From NCBI GenBank assembly GCA_030522375.1, contig CP130488.1:1178001-1242000 (forward strand): DNA of 64,000 bases. Direction: 5' to 3'. Shown piece by piece: positions 8,462 to 17,776 of the stretch. The notes under the pieces were generated by a model that worked only from the letters and a program-made list of their open reading frames with translations, made no database searches and was not told where the DNA came from. The first letter of the stretch is position 1; every line of letters begins with the position of its first letter. Both the position numbers and the translations under genes were made by a program. The DNA is from Methanosuratincola petrocarbonis. Its GTDB lineage: Archaea; Thermoproteota; Methanomethylicia; Methanomethylicales; Methanomethylicaceae.

Positions 8462-8692
8462 TCACCTCGGAGAAGGCGAAACGATGACTACGTTGTCGCC
8501 CCTAACTATGATCGCACCGAGCTTCTTCGGCTCTTTGTCTGGGAAGAGCTCCTCAGCGTTCTCAAGGACTAGGTTCAGGTGTTGGTCAAAGCTTCTCATC
8601 AATCCCCGGACTTCCCTCCCTCCCTTGAGCTTGACTAGGACGAAGGAACCGAGAGACTCGCTCAGCATTTCTGTTGCGCCAATTTCACTCAT
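8462..8692 (-). CDS. Sm-like RNA-binding protein (Lsm)
   Basis: A 76-residue Lsm/SmAP protein that forms a heptameric ring binding U-rich RNA. The Sm1 motif spans VLVKLKGGREVRGLMRSFDQHLNLVLE-type residues 18-44 and the Sm2 motif is IIVRGDNVVIVSP near the C-terminus. It has an ATG start and its own upstream region, and is first in the Lsm-eL37 pair. Archaeal Lsm proteins act in RNA processing and tRNA or sRNA binding. Confidence 0.93.
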   Translation of the reverse strand: MSEIGATEMLSESLGSFVLVKLKGGREVRGLMRSFDQHLNLVLENAEELFPDKEPKKLGAIIVRGDNVVIVSPSPR

Positions 8693-8773
8693 AATGGATT
8701 CCAGCCGTAAAGGTTAATTAGCATTCTGGGAGTGTATTGAAAACGTTATTTAAGTTTATCGGAGAATGGGATT

Positions 8774-9271
8774 TTGCTGATAAAGAAGCGGCACCCGGTA
8801 AGCACGAAGGAGATCAAGGAGATCCTCGAGAGGGCGAGCAGGATTGCCCCCAAGCTGCCCGAGACGATCGACAAGAAGAAGGGTCTCGAGGTGGTCGAGC
8901 TCGACAGCGGCGAGAGGGTTTACCTGCAGGAGAAGAGGCCAGTGCTAATAGAGCTGGAGGGGAAGCTGATGCCAGCTCTGACGGCGTCGGATGTTGTGCT
9001 CTCGGAGATACCCAGGATCGTCGTTGACATGGGTGCTGTGCCCTACATATGCAACGGGGCAGACGTCATGGCGCCTGGGATAAGATCCGTGCCCGAGGGG
9101 GTGAAGCCAGGGGACGTGGTAGCAGTGGCAGACGAAAGGCACAACAAGGTCTTGGCTGTGGGCGTGCTCGTCATGGAGAGGGAAAGGATCCTGAACAGGG
9201 AGAAGGGCAAGGCTGTCAGGAATGTCCACCACGTCGGTGACGAGATCTGGAAGGACATGCACAAGATCTGA
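8774..9271 (+). CDS. PUA-domain RNA-binding protein (MCT-1/Tma20-like)
   Basis: 165 residues. The N-terminal half resembles the MCT-1 pre-PUA domain, and residues ~80-160 form a PUA fold with MGAVPYICNGADVMAPGI and ADERHNKVLAVGV. Eukaryotic relatives (MCTS1/Tma20) act with DENR in ribosome recycling and re-initiation; the archaeal role is inferred. The start appears to be TTG at 8774. A TATA-like TTATTTAAG (near 8746) lies ~26 nt upstream, so the mRNA may be leaderless. Confidence 0.85.
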   Translation: MLIKKRHPVSTKEIKEILERASRIAPKLPETIDKKKGLEVVELDSGERVYLQEKRPVLIELEGKLMPALTASDVVLSEIPRIVVDMGAVPYICNGADVMAPGIRSVPEGVKPGDVVAVADERHNKVLAVGVLVMERERILNREKGKAVRNVHHVGDEIWKDMHKI

Positions 9272-9310
9272 TCGGAGCGGGCGTCCGCCAGGGGTCTGAT
9301 CGGTGCGTCT

Positions 9311-11242
9311 CTATTTTACTCGCATCCTGTCCCCTATGCTGGGCGCAGACGCCTCGACCTTGAAGAACCGCCTGACCGCGTCTGCCATGCTGAGGCATTT
9401 GCTCTCCTCCCCGTGAACCATGAATACCTGCTTCGGGCGAGGGGAAATGTTGCTGACGAACCTGAGCAGCTGCTTCCGGTCGCTGTGCCCTGAGAATCCG
9501 TCAACGGACTCCACGCCCATCTTGACCTGGACGACGTCTATCTTCCCAGACGGGTCGCTGAGCGGTATCTCGCGCAGTCCACGCAGGACGGACCTGCCAA
9601 GGGTGCCCTCGATCTGGTAGTTGACGAACATCATCGTGTTCTTCGGGTCTGGCGCGAGGAGCTTGAAGTACTCGAGCGCAGGTCCGCCTGTGAGCATCCC
9701 GGAGGTCGCCATGATTATGGAAGGACCCCCCTCGGCTATGTCTGGCCTAGCGCTCCTGTCGTCGACGCTGATGAAGTGCTCCGAGAGGAACGGGTTCTCC
9801 CCCTTGTGGAAGATCCTGTTCTTTAGGTCTCGTGCGAGCTCCTCCGGGTAAGCAGTGTGTATGGCGGTGACCTCTTGGAGCATCCCCTCGATGTAGATTG
9901 GGACCTGCGGTATCATGCCCGCCTTAAGGGCCTCGTCCAGCACCAGCATGATCTCCTGTGCCCTCCCGACCGCGAGTATCGGTATCAGCACCTTGCCCCC
10001 GTTGCTTATCGTGTTCTTAACTATCTCGAGGAAATGCCTTTCAGTCTCCTCCCTGGAGGGCACGACATCATTGGGGGCGCCGTAGGTGCTCTCCATTATC
10101 AGCGTCTCTGCCCTCGGGAACTGGCAGGTCGCCTGCTCGAGGAGCCGGGTCTTTGCATACTTGAAGTCCCCGGTGTAGACGATGTTGTGCAGCCCCTCGC
10201 CTATGTGCAGGTGGACCATTGCAGACCCGAGTATGTGGCCCGCATTGTGGAGCGTCAGGCGCACATCAGGGGCGATATCGGTCACCTCGCCGTACTCGAG
10301 CGGTATGGTGTGGAAAAGCTCCTTCTTCACGTCCTTCAGCCCGTAGGGGACCGGCCGACCCTCCTTGACCGCAACGTCGAGGTAGTCGAGCTGCAACAGC
10401 GTCATAAGGCTCTTAGTCGGCTTTGTGCAATAGACAGGACCGGCATATCCGTACTTGAACAGGAGGGGGACCAGCGCGCAGTGGTCGAGGTGGGCATGGG
10501 TGACGACCACGGCGTCAAGATCCTCAACCCTGAAGTCCCCGAAGTCGAGGCGCGGGAACTCGTCGAATGCAGACTGCGCCCCCGGTCTCACGCCGCAGTC
10601 TATCAGGATCCTGCTCTCGAGGGTCTGGACGAAGATCGCCTGCCTCCCTACCTCGCGGAAACCCCCCAAGGCGGAAATAGTGACCATGTTGTTAGTGTAA
10701 ACGAGGGGGCGGTGGATCTTCCTCCCCACGTTCCTAAGGAACTCCAAACGGTAATCGGTCTCCTTGCTCTGGAAGTAAAGGGTCTGCTCGATTATCCTGG
10801 ACTTTATCGGCGGCGACCTGATTATGGTCGGGCGCCAACCGGTCGAGGACGCGATGTCCCTCAAAGTTGATCCCCCCTTCCCGATGACGAGGCCGGGCTT
10901 CTTTGCCATTATTGTGACCTCGCCCGTGCCGTCGTCGAAGTTCATGTCCGAGATCTCTGCCTCAGGGGGTATCAGTCCTTCGATGATCTTCTTTGCCTCC
11001 TCGGGCCTCTTGCGCGAGGATGGATCTGCCCTTATTATAACGCGCTTCTTGATCTCCCTGACTATCCGCTTTACGGGCTCGCTGTTCTCCAGCAGGAGGT
11101 TGTGGTTAGTGACGTACACAACTATCGAGGGTCCCTCGAAGTCGACCTTCGTGAGCCCGGCCTCCTTGGGGATCTCCCTCTCGATCACCCCTTTTATCCA
11201 TCCGAAAGTGTCTACAGTACTCGAATTCACCATCCACTGCAC
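9311..11242 (-). CDS. fttA: FttA / aCPSF1, KH and beta-CASP ribonuclease for transcription termination
   Basis: 643 residues, the full family length. Two N-terminal KH-type domains (about 1-185, with VIGKGGSTLRD) precede a metallo-beta-lactamase domain with the zinc motif THAHLDHC near residue 250 and a beta-CASP insert. FttA cleaves nascent RNA and releases RNA polymerase in archaea. It starts with GTG after GGAGA. It lies 23 nt after the proteasome beta gene, so the two are likely one transcript; this mix of protein and RNA turnover genes is common in archaea. Confidence 0.96.
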   Translation of the reverse strand: MQWMVNSSTVDTFGWIKGVIEREIPKEAGLTKVDFEGPSIVVYVTNHNLLLENSEPVKRIVREIKKRVIIRADPSSRKRPEEAKKIIEGLIPPEAEISDMNFDDGTGEVTIMAKKPGLVIGKGGSTLRDIASSTGWRPTIIRSPPIKSRIIEQTLYFQSKETDYRLEFLRNVGRKIHRPLVYTNNMVTISALGGFREVGRQAIFVQTLESRILIDCGVRPGAQSAFDEFPRLDFGDFRVEDLDAVVVTHAHLDHCALVPLLFKYGYAGPVYCTKPTKSLMTLLQLDYLDVAVKEGRPVPYGLKDVKKELFHTIPLEYGEVTDIAPDVRLTLHNAGHILGSAMVHLHIGEGLHNIVYTGDFKYAKTRLLEQATCQFPRAETLIMESTYGAPNDVVPSREETERHFLEIVKNTISNGGKVLIPILAVGRAQEIMLVLDEALKAGMIPQVPIYIEGMLQEVTAIHTAYPEELARDLKNRIFHKGENPFLSEHFISVDDRSARPDIAEGGPSIIMATSGMLTGGPALEYFKLLAPDPKNTMMFVNYQIEGTLGRSVLRGLREIPLSDPSGKIDVVQVKMGVESVDGFSGHSDRKQLLRFVSNISPRPKQVFMVHGEESKCLSMADAVRRFFKVEASAPSIGDRMRVK

Positions 11243-11265
11243 CTTCTCCTGATGCGGGAGGAGCG

Positions 11266-11937
11266 TTATGCGAGAAGTTTTGCTATCTCAGTATCATTAA
11301 GCTCCTTTACACCACGATCAGTTATTGTGACTATGTCTATACCCTCGCCACTCCCCGGATCCCGTTCGATCGAGGACCGGACTGCCCTGGCGACTACCGG
11401 GAGTGCCTCAGAGACGCGCGGATCCTTCTTTAGGTTAGCCTCTAGGACCCCTATGGCGTACGGGGAGCCCGAGCCGGTGGTAATGAACCGCTCCTCGGTC
11501 AGCGAGCCGAACCAGTCCAAGACGTACATCGACGGGCCCCTATCGTCGTAGCCCGCGATGATGAACTGGACGATGTACGGATAGTACCTTGAGCTGAACA
11601 GTATGTTTGAGGCAAAGGTCGCGATGGACTTGGTTGTGACAGGGCCGCGGTTAGTGAGCTTCATGAGCGAGATCTGGGACTTCAAGAAGTCCATTATCAT
11701 CTGGGCGTCTGCCACAAGCCCCGCTATGGTGGCTACCCGCATCTCGTCGAGCATGAAGAGCTTCCTTCCTCTCTTGTGCGCGACATAAGTTCCGGAGGTG
11801 ACCCTCCTGTCGGTTGCCAGCACGACGCCGTCGGTGCATACAACGCCGACGGTGGTGGTCCCGTGCTTCAGCTTCTCGTACAGGGCATTCCTTTCTCTTA
11901 GCTCTTGAGGTGACAAATTTTTTGCCTCCGCTGACAT
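11266..11937 (-). CDS. psmB: Proteasome beta subunit 1
   Basis: N-terminal nucleophile hydrolase, 223 residues. A ~29-residue propeptide is followed by the processing site HG-TTTVGVV, so the second Thr-containing position after Gly is the catalytic Thr1 once cleaved. Conserved TDRRVTSGT, DGVVLATD and GSGSPYAIGVLE are present. I chose ATG 11937 over a longer frame because a TATA-like TTTATTTAAC lies just upstream. A second, divergent beta subunit is encoded at 23463. Together with an alpha subunit elsewhere they would form the 20S core. Confidence 0.95.
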   Translation of the reverse strand: MSAEAKNLSPQELRERNALYEKLKHGTTTVGVVCTDGVVLATDRRVTSGTYVAHKRGRKLFMLDEMRVATIAGLVADAQMIMDFLKSQISLMKLTNRGPVTTKSIATFASNILFSSRYYPYIVQFIIAGYDDRGPSMYVLDWFGSLTEERFITTGSGSPYAIGVLEANLKKDPRVSEALPVVARAVRSSIERDPGSGEGIDIVTITDRGVKELNDTEIAKLLA

Positions 11938-12102
11938 GGGAGAATGAGCGAAGTTAAATAAAACCAACAAATCCAAGTATTTAAGGGTTCCCTGACCTTG
12001 GAAGCGGATGGGTTGGCGTGACGGGCATTGGTTAAGATAAAATAGGTGAGACACCCTTTGATCAACGTGTTTGGATCATCGGACTCAAAAGAGGTGCAGG
12101 CG

Positions 12103-13155
12103 ATGCACATCCATGCGATTAACCTCCCGAGGTTTGTGATCGTTGGGGACAACGTGTTGCCTAAGGTAGACGAGCTGCTGAGCAGGCTGCTCGTCAGGGA
12201 GGACGTCCTGCTGGTCAGAGGGGAAGGGTTCACCAAGAGCCCTGCTTCTTTGGTCAAGGACTACGTTACGGAGATGGGCCTCCCCATCCACGAGGTCTGC
12301 GTCCCAGCCCCGACCGTGGATGTGGTCAGCGCAGTCGAGTGCGCGATCAAGGAGACGAGATCGTGCATGGTGATCAGCGTCGGGGGCGGGAAGGTAATAG
12401 ATGTGGCGAAGATAGCCTCCCACCAGCAGGGGATCCCGTTCATCAGCATACCAACCTCCGCGGCGCACGACGGGATTGCATCTCCGATTGCCTCGATCAA
12501 GGACGGGAAGACCTCGATGTCGGTAATGGCGCAGCCGCCGGTTGCGCTGCTGGCGGACATTCAGATAATTTCAAATTCGCCGAGACGGTTCATAATAAGC
12601 GGCTGCGGCGACATCATCGCAAAGTTCACCGCGGTGAGGGATTGGAGGCTTGCACACAGGCTGAGGGGGGAGTACTACGGGGAGTATGCTGCCTCCCTCG
12701 CGCTGATGTCAGCCCAGCTCCTGAAGAGGAACGTCGATCTGATAGCGAGGGGGCTTGAGGTGGGCGTCAGGACGATCATAGAGGCCCTCATAAGCTGTGG
12801 CTATGCGATGTGTATAGCAGGCAGCAGCAGGCCTTGCAGCGGCTCCGAGCACCTATTCAGCCATGCGCTCGAGAAGGTCAGCAAGAACGGATCGCTGCAC
12901 GGGGAGAAGTGCGGAGTCGGGACCATAATGATGATGTACATGCATGGGGGGGACTGGCAGTCGATCAAAGCGGTCCTTAACAAGATAGGGGCGCCGACGA
13001 CAGCAAGGCAGCTCGGCGTCTCCGATGAAGAGGTGCTCGAGGCTCTGACGATCGCGCATACGATGAGGCCAGACAGGTACACGATCCTTGGGGAGAGCGG
13101 CATATCGAGGGAGGCGGCTGAGGACCTAGCCAGGATTACGGGTGTGATAGACTAA
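12103..13155 (+). CDS. egsA: sn-Glycerol-1-phosphate dehydrogenase
   Basis: Makes the archaeal lipid backbone by reducing dihydroxyacetone phosphate to sn-glycerol-1-phosphate with NAD(P)H. 350 residues, the family length. It has the dinucleotide motif VISVGGGKVIDVAK, SIPTSAAHDGIASP with the metal-binding Asp region, and metal-binding His residues in GSEHLFSHAL and HGEKCGVG. The ATG at 12103 is preceded by GAGGTG at a good spacing, which favours it over an upstream frame start. The UPF0179 gene begins in its stop codon (TAATG). Confidence 0.95.
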   Translation: MHIHAINLPRFVIVGDNVLPKVDELLSRLLVREDVLLVRGEGFTKSPASLVKDYVTEMGLPIHEVCVPAPTVDVVSAVECAIKETRSCMVISVGGGKVIDVAKIASHQQGIPFISIPTSAAHDGIASPIASIKDGKTSMSVMAQPPVALLADIQIISNSPRRFIISGCGDIIAKFTAVRDWRLAHRLRGEYYGEYAASLALMSAQLLKRNVDLIARGLEVGVRTIIEALISCGYAMCIAGSSRPCSGSEHLFSHALEKVSKNGSLHGEKCGVGTIMMMYMHGGDWQSIKAVLNKIGAPTTARQLGVSDEEVLEALTIAHTMRPDRYTILGESGISREAAEDLARITGVID

Positions 13156-13631
13156 TGCCCGAGGGCGGAATCAAGAGACGGGAGATCGTGACATTCGTAG
13201 GCGATGTCCAAGCAAAGGTTGGGTTCAGGTTCATAGCTTCGCAGCCCCCGGAAGTCTGCAGGGGATGCAAGCTCTTCCTGGCGTGCATGTCGAAACTCAA
13301 GCCCGGCAAGGTCTACGAGGTCGTCGAGGTGAAGGAAAAGGAGCACTACTGCCCCCTTTACGAGGGGAGCGTTAAGGTTGTCAAGGTAGCTGAGGCCCCC
13401 GTCGAGGCCCTTGTGAAGTCAAACCTTGCCGTGGAGGGGGCGACTGTGGAGCCGTTGATCGAAGATTGCGGAAAGAAATGCCCGCTCAAGGCTTACTGCG
13501 CCCCAGAGTGGGCGGAGGCTGGTAAGAAGATCAAAGTTAGGATCTGCCAGGTCATCGAGGACGTCTCGGACAAGGCAGTTTGCGGTAAAAAACTGAAAAA
13601 GGTTGCAGGTATGGCAACGGATGTGGAATGA
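13155..13631 (+). CDS. UPF0179 family protein
   Basis: 158 residues, conserved only in archaea. Ten cysteines lie in pairs or spaced sets (VCRGCKLFLAC, HYCPLY, DCGKKCPLKAYC, RICQV, AVCG), which suggests a metal or iron-sulfur centre. Function unknown. It overlaps egsA by one base and is very likely co-translated with it. Confidence 0.85.
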   Translation: MPEGGIKRREIVTFVGDVQAKVGFRFIASQPPEVCRGCKLFLACMSKLKPGKVYEVVEVKEKEHYCPLYEGSVKVVKVAEAPVEALVKSNLAVEGATVEPLIEDCGKKCPLKAYCAPEWAEAGKKIKVRICQVIEDVSDKAVCGKKLKKVAGMATDVE

Positions 13632-13641
13632 GGGCTCCAGT

Positions 13642-14433
13642 TTACTCCTTCTTCGTTTCGCCCTCGATTGCCTTTGGCTCCTCGGCCGCTCCTGTTGGGG
13701 CCGCTGCTGACTCCTTTGCAGGCTCAGCCGCAGCTTCAGCCTTTGGCGCCTTGAGGACGTATGTCTCAATGAACTGGACGCTGGTCGCCTCAGGGAAGTA
13801 CTTGGAAATCTCCCTTGCCAGCCCCTTCTTTGCGAATTGTATGTCCTCGAGCACGAAGGATTCCTCGGGCATCTCGATCGTTATGGCGCTCCCGATGCTG
13901 GTTATCAGGAACTTGTCCTTCGGTACGTTGCGGACCCTCCTGTGGATCAGCTCTCGGATCTTCTCGGCCTGGTCCTCGATTACTTTCCTTACATAGAGCT
14001 TCGCCAGCAGCGTCCTTCCAGCCAGCGGGTGGTTGAAGTCGATCGTGACGCGCCCGCTCCCCACGCTCCTGATGGTTGCAAGAGAGCCGCCAACCTCGAT
14101 CCGGGCTCCGGCCTTCGGTGTCACGCCCTGGCGGGTCAAGTCGCGGGCGGGGACGATCCTCACTTTCGCAGGATCCCTCTCCCCGAATGCCTTCTCCGGA
14201 GGGATCTCGAACTCCTTCTCTGCTCCTTCCTCCATCCCGACGAGGGCCTCGTCTATGCCCTTTATCGTCCACCCCTGCCCCACTGCGACAAGCCTGGGCT
14301 CGTAGATCTGGTCAGGGGCATAAGCGTTGTTCTCCTTTGCCTGATCCTCCATCGTGACGTCAAAGACCTCCCCAGTATCCTTCACCTTGAGGAGGTAGTC
14401 TATGAGTACGAAATCTCCACTCTTAATGGCCAT
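13642..14433 (-). CDS. FKBP-type peptidyl-prolyl isomerase, long SlyD-like form
   Basis: 263 residues. An FKBP domain split by an insert-in-flap is seen at ~1-155 (VLIDYLLKVKDTGEVFD, LVAVGQGWTIKGIDEALVGM, PEKAFGERDP, VTIDFNHPLAGRTL). A ~75-residue C-terminal domain typical of the long archaeal forms follows, and then an Ala/Glu/Pro-rich tail. It acts as a folding helper in the cytoplasm. ATG 14433 was chosen over GTG 14442; the difference is only three residues. It is convergent with the UPF0179 gene. Confidence 0.92.
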   Translation of the reverse strand: MAIKSGDFVLIDYLLKVKDTGEVFDVTMEDQAKENNAYAPDQIYEPRLVAVGQGWTIKGIDEALVGMEEGAEKEFEIPPEKAFGERDPAKVRIVPARDLTRQGVTPKAGARIEVGGSLATIRSVGSGRVTIDFNHPLAGRTLLAKLYVRKVIEDQAEKIRELIHRRVRNVPKDKFLITSIGSAITIEMPEESFVLEDIQFAKKGLAREISKYFPEATSVQFIETYVLKAPKAEAAAEPAKESAAAPTGAAEEPKAIEGETKKE

Positions 14434-14541
14434 CAATGACACACCACAAACGGCTAAACCTGATCCTCTTTAAAATCTTTTGCTTGCGGCGGGGGAAAGG
14501 GATTTACCCGATGGCGCCTATCTGGTCACGGGGGCTTCTGA

Positions 14542-15093
14542 TTGGGCTACGAGATCGAGGCCAAGGCGCCTGTGGAGGATGCCAGTATTATCGAGAGCAG
14601 GGTCAGGCAAAGCGGCGGAGAGTTAATCGGCGAAAAGACGCAGGTGGACATCTATCTCTCGCACCCTTGCAGGGACATGAGGGGGGCGGACGAAGCCCTG
14701 AGGCTGAGGCTGGAGGGGGGGAAGTGCGTGGTGACTTTCAAGGGGGCGAGGATGAAGGGCAACCTCAAGTCCAGGGAGGAGTTGGAATTCTCGGTCGGGG
14801 AATGGGAAAAGGCGCTGGAAGTCTTCTCCAGGCTCGGGTTCAAGGTCGCGGCGAGGGTCTGCAAGGTCAGGAGGGAGTACAGGCTGCTCGGCGCCAGCGT
14901 GGCGATCGACAGGGTCGAAGGTCTCGGGGATTTCGTCGAGATCGAAGCCCCCCGGACCGGGACTGAGATGGAGAGGTCGGCTCTGGTCGAGAGCGTGGCT
15001 ACTATGATCGGGGTCGACAAGTCCCGCCTCACGACCAAGTCCTATGTGGAGCTGCTCGAGTCCCGCAGTTCGGAGAGCAGCGACTCCATGTAG
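14542..15093 (+). CDS. CYTH-domain triphosphate-processing enzyme
   Basis: 183 residues with the hallmark EIEAK near the N-terminus and alternating charged strands (ALRLRLEGGKCVVTFKG, LEFSV, YRLLGASVAIDRVEGLGDFVEIE) of the tunnel fold. Relatives act as class IV adenylate cyclase, thiamine triphosphatase or inorganic triphosphatase; the substrate cannot be told from sequence. TTG start. The 3' end overlaps the convergent HD gene by 52 bases. Confidence 0.88.
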   Translation: MGYEIEAKAPVEDASIIESRVRQSGGELIGEKTQVDIYLSHPCRDMRGADEALRLRLEGGKCVVTFKGARMKGNLKSREELEFSVGEWEKALEVFSRLGFKVAARVCKVRREYRLLGASVAIDRVEGLGDFVEIEAPRTGTEMERSALVESVATMIGVDKSRLTTKSYVELLESRSSESSDSM

Positions 15094-15692
15094 AGCCCGA
15101 GGATCGCCTCCCGTTGTTTTGCCATCCTCCTTCCAGTTGCCGTGTGCATCCCCTCCGAGAGGTGAAGGAGCTTTTCGGATATGTGCTCGGCTACCCGGGC
15201 AGCAGGGTATCCCTTCTCAAGGTTGTACTGGACTGTCCTGTAGATCCCGATTGCTCCCATGGCGTCAAGCCGGTCGGCATCAGATAGTACCTTTGCCTCA
15301 ATTGACTGAGGGGTCCGCCCGCATGTGTAGCTGTGGGAGGCTATGGCATCCCCCACGGCTTTCGAGAATCCCTCAGAGAAGCCCTCCGACCTGAGGATCT
15401 GCTCGGCGAACTCGGCGCTCCTTCGGGCATGGTCATCCTCACCCCTCTTCAAGTCGTGGAATAGGGCGGCCAGGTCTAGGATCTCGAGCGCTGCCCCTTC
15501 CTCAACGCCAATCCTCCTGGAGAGTGCGCGCACCCTCTGGACGTGCTCCCATCCATGGCACCCAATCTCACTGAAGTGCCCTCTGCAGACCGCCTCCAGG
15601 GAGGGGGCGAGCATTTTGTAGAGCGAGATGTCGCGCTCAAGCCCTCCCGATTGAGACGGTGACGCCACCTGCACCAACCTCCACCAGCGCAT
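15042..15692 (-). CDS. HD-domain phosphohydrolase
   Basis: A metal-dependent phosphohydrolase. Motifs in order are HGWEHVQRV, LAALFHDLKR (the His-Asp pair), IASHSYTC and SDADRLDAMGAIG. Related small HD proteins hydrolyse nucleotides or unknown phosphoesters. The frame starts inside the upstream phosphoesterase gene (56-nt overlap); ATG at 15614 would avoid this but would drop 26 residues. The pairing with a metallophosphoesterase suggests a shared, unknown substrate class. Confidence 0.85.
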   Translation of the reverse strand: MRWWRLVQVASPSQSGGLERDISLYKMLAPSLEAVCRGHFSEIGCHGWEHVQRVRALSRRIGVEEGAALEILDLAALFHDLKRGEDDHARRSAEFAEQILRSEGFSEGFSKAVGDAIASHSYTCGRTPQSIEAKVLSDADRLDAMGAIGIYRTVQYNLEKGYPAARVAEHISEKLLHLSEGMHTATGRRMAKQREAILGLYMESLLSELRDSSSST

Positions 15693-16320
15693 AGTTCCCT
15701 TTCATCGCAGGGCCAGGGTTGAAGGCCACTGTTTCCCCGATCCGCTCGACGCCCGCCGCTTCGTGGATGTGACCGCACTGGACGGCAGCCGGCGAGACAG
15801 CCTCTATGAGCTCCCTCAGCCTCCTGCTCCCCACGTGCCGACCGAATGAGGTCCTGTCGAGGGAGGTCCCGTATGGCGGGTTGTGCACCAGGAGGTAAAG
15901 GGCTGCTGATCCTGCACCGCAAGAACCAAGGTTCGCCCTGATCCGGCTTACGATTTCTTCTTCGTCCCTTTCGAAGGTGGTCCCGAACGGGGTGGGCGTG
16001 GATCCGCCTGCGCCTGTGAGGAGGAGCCCGCCGCACATCTCGCACTTGGTCTCGAGCTGGATGGCTACCTCGGTGGAAAGATCCGATGCCTCCCGGGGGT
16101 CGCAGTTGCCCAGCACGAAGAAGACAGGTAAGCCCACGCTTCCGAGGGCGTCCAATATGCGCCTCACCTCGGCCCTGTCGCCGTAGTGGGATATGTCGCC
16201 CGAGACGGTTATGGCGTCGATCTTCTGCGCCCCCAGGACCTTCTCTAATATGGGTTGCAGGCTCGAAAGCTTTCCGTGGATGTCTGAGAGGGCCAAGAAT
16301 TTGACCAAATAGTTCACCAC
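15637..16320 (-). CDS. Calcineurin-like metallophosphoesterase
   Basis: 227 residues. The metal motifs are SDIHGK, SGDISHYG, LGNCDPRE, LLVHNPPYG and CGHIHEAAG, the full set for a two-metal phosphoesterase of the YfcE/MJ0936 group. The substrate is unknown. A CEMCGG pair of cysteines between motifs is unusual and may bind a metal. It overlaps the HD gene and is likely co-transcribed with it. Confidence 0.88.
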   Translation of the reverse strand: MVNYLVKFLALSDIHGKLSSLQPILEKVLGAQKIDAITVSGDISHYGDRAEVRRILDALGSVGLPVFFVLGNCDPREASDLSTEVAIQLETKCEMCGGLLLTGAGGSTPTPFGTTFERDEEEIVSRIRANLGSCGAGSAALYLLVHNPPYGTSLDRTSFGRHVGSRRLRELIEAVSPAAVQCGHIHEAAGVERIGETVAFNPGPAMKGNYALVEVGAGGVTVSIGRA

Positions 16321-16432
16321 TCCCCTTGATTCAGCCGCTCCATCCTGATAAAAATTATCTCTGGCGCAGATCTGGTGAGTCAGATAGGCTTATCTGACGG
16401 GGCAGGGGATCAATCAAGACAGGTGCTTGGAA

Positions 16433-16666
16433 GTGTGCCTAGCGGTCCCCGGAAGGGTAACAAAGATTGAGGGCGAAAAGGCCGAGGTCGATATCGGGGG
16501 GATCAGGAGGGAGGCGTCTCTGGAGCTCGTATCCGACCAAGGCGTCAAGATAGGGGACTATGTCTTGATCCACACGGGATACGCCATAACAAAGCTGGAC
16601 GAGGCTGAGGCGATAGAGATCCTGAAGGCTTGGAGGGATGTCGCCCGCGCCGAGCTCGAAGGATGA
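16433..16666 (+). CDS. hypC: Hydrogenase maturation factor HypC
   Basis: 77 residues. HypC carries the iron-cyanide-CO group with HypD during [NiFe] hydrogenase assembly, and its essential Cys must be residue 2. A TTG six bases upstream would give MEVCLAVPG; the GTG at 16433 gives the proper MCLAVPG, so I place the start there. Conserved GDYVLIHTGYAI follows. It lies 15 nt before hypD, in one operon. Confidence 0.95.
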   Translation: MCLAVPGRVTKIEGEKAEVDIGGIRREASLELVSDQGVKIGDYVLIHTGYAITKLDEAEAIEILKAWRDVARAELEG

Positions 16667-16681
16667 AGCGGTGGTATTTCC

Positions 16682-17776
16682 TTGTTCTCCAAGTACAGGG
16701 ACAGGGATCTTGTCAAGAAGGCTGCGGAGAGGATAGCGGAGGCTGCCGATGGGGATCCCCTGAGGATAATGCACGTCTGCGGGACCCATGAGTGGGCAAT
16801 TACCCACAACGGCTTGAGGGATCTCCTCCCGGAGAACGTCCAGGTCGTGGCCGGCCCGGGGTGCCCTGTGTGCGTGACCCCCGGGGGCGAGATAGACGCG
16901 CTCTGCAGTCTCGCGCTGGAACGTGGTGTCGCAGTGACCACCTTCGGCGACGTGCTAAGGGTGCCTGGCAGGAAAGGGTCGCTGGCAGAGGCGAAGGCTT
17001 CGGGCGCGGACATCAGGGTGGTCTACGGAATTTCGGATGCCATAAGGATGGCCCGGCAAGAGACGGCAAGAGACTTTGTCCATTTTGCGATCGGATTCGA
17101 GACGACTGCGCCCACAACTGCAGTCGAAGTGATCAAGGGGCCTCCCGGTAATTTCTGCGTCTTCACATCCCACAAGCTGATACCCCCCGCGATGGAGTAC
17201 TTGCTCCAGTCGGGAGCGAGCATAGACGGATTCATATGCCCGGGGCACGTTTCAACAATAATCGGGTCTGATGCCTACAAGGATCTCGCTGCGAGATATG
17301 CCAAGCCGATGGCAGTCGCAGGCTTCGAGCCGCTCGACATAATGCTGGCCATACTCAACATCGCACTCCAGAGGAAGAGGGGGATTGCTGAGGTCTACAA
17401 CGAGTATGCCAGGGCAGTGAGGGGGCCCGGCAACACGGTCGCGCTCCGCGCAATGGAAAAAGCCTTCAAGGTCACAGATGCAGATTGGCGGGGAATCGGG
17501 ACGATTCCAGGCTCAGGGCTCGGGCTCCGCGAGGAGTACGCCAAGTATGACGCTGCAGGGAAGTATGGGATCGCCGCGGTTGGATGGGACAGGATGCCAG
17601 AGGGGTGCAGCTGCGGGGAGGTCCTTCTCGGGACCTTGAGGCCCGAGCAGTGCCCGCTCTTCGGCAGGGATTGCACCCCAGAGCGGCCTGTGGGGCCGTG
17701 CATGGTCAGCATAGAGGGGACGTGCGCAATAGCGTTCAAGTACTCGGATCACAGGCTCAGATCTCTGAGACCATAG
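16682..17776 (+). CDS. hypD: Hydrogenase maturation protein HypD
   Basis: 364 residues, the full length. Conserved MHVCGTHE, GPGCPVCVTP, AIGFETTAPTTA, CPGHVSTIIG and the C-terminal cysteine set (GCSCGEVLLG, CPLFGRDCTPERPVGPCMVS) that binds the [4Fe-4S] cluster. With HypC it builds the Fe(CN)2CO centre, so an [NiFe] hydrogenase is expected in this genome. TTG start. The 3' end overlaps the convergent aminotransferase by 20 bases. Confidence 0.96.
   Translation: MFSKYRDRDLVKKAAERIAEAADGDPLRIMHVCGTHEWAITHNGLRDLLPENVQVVAGPGCPVCVTPGGEIDALCSLALERGVAVTTFGDVLRVPGRKGSLAEAKASGADIRVVYGISDAIRMARQETARDFVHFAIGFETTAPTTAVEVIKGPPGNFCVFTSHKLIPPAMEYLLQSGASIDGFICPGHVSTIIGSDAYKDLAARYAKPMAVAGFEPLDIMLAILNIALQRKRGIAEVYNEYARAVRGPGNTVALRAMEKAFKVTDADWRGIGTIPGSGLGLREEYAKYDAAGKYGIAAVGWDRMPEGCSCGEVLLGTLRPEQCPLFGRDCTPERPVGPCMVSIEGTCAIAFKYSDHRLRSLRP

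Noticed and set aside
9857..10870. 337-codon plus-strand open frame
   Set aside because: Lies wholly on the other strand of fttA and reflects its high GC codon use.
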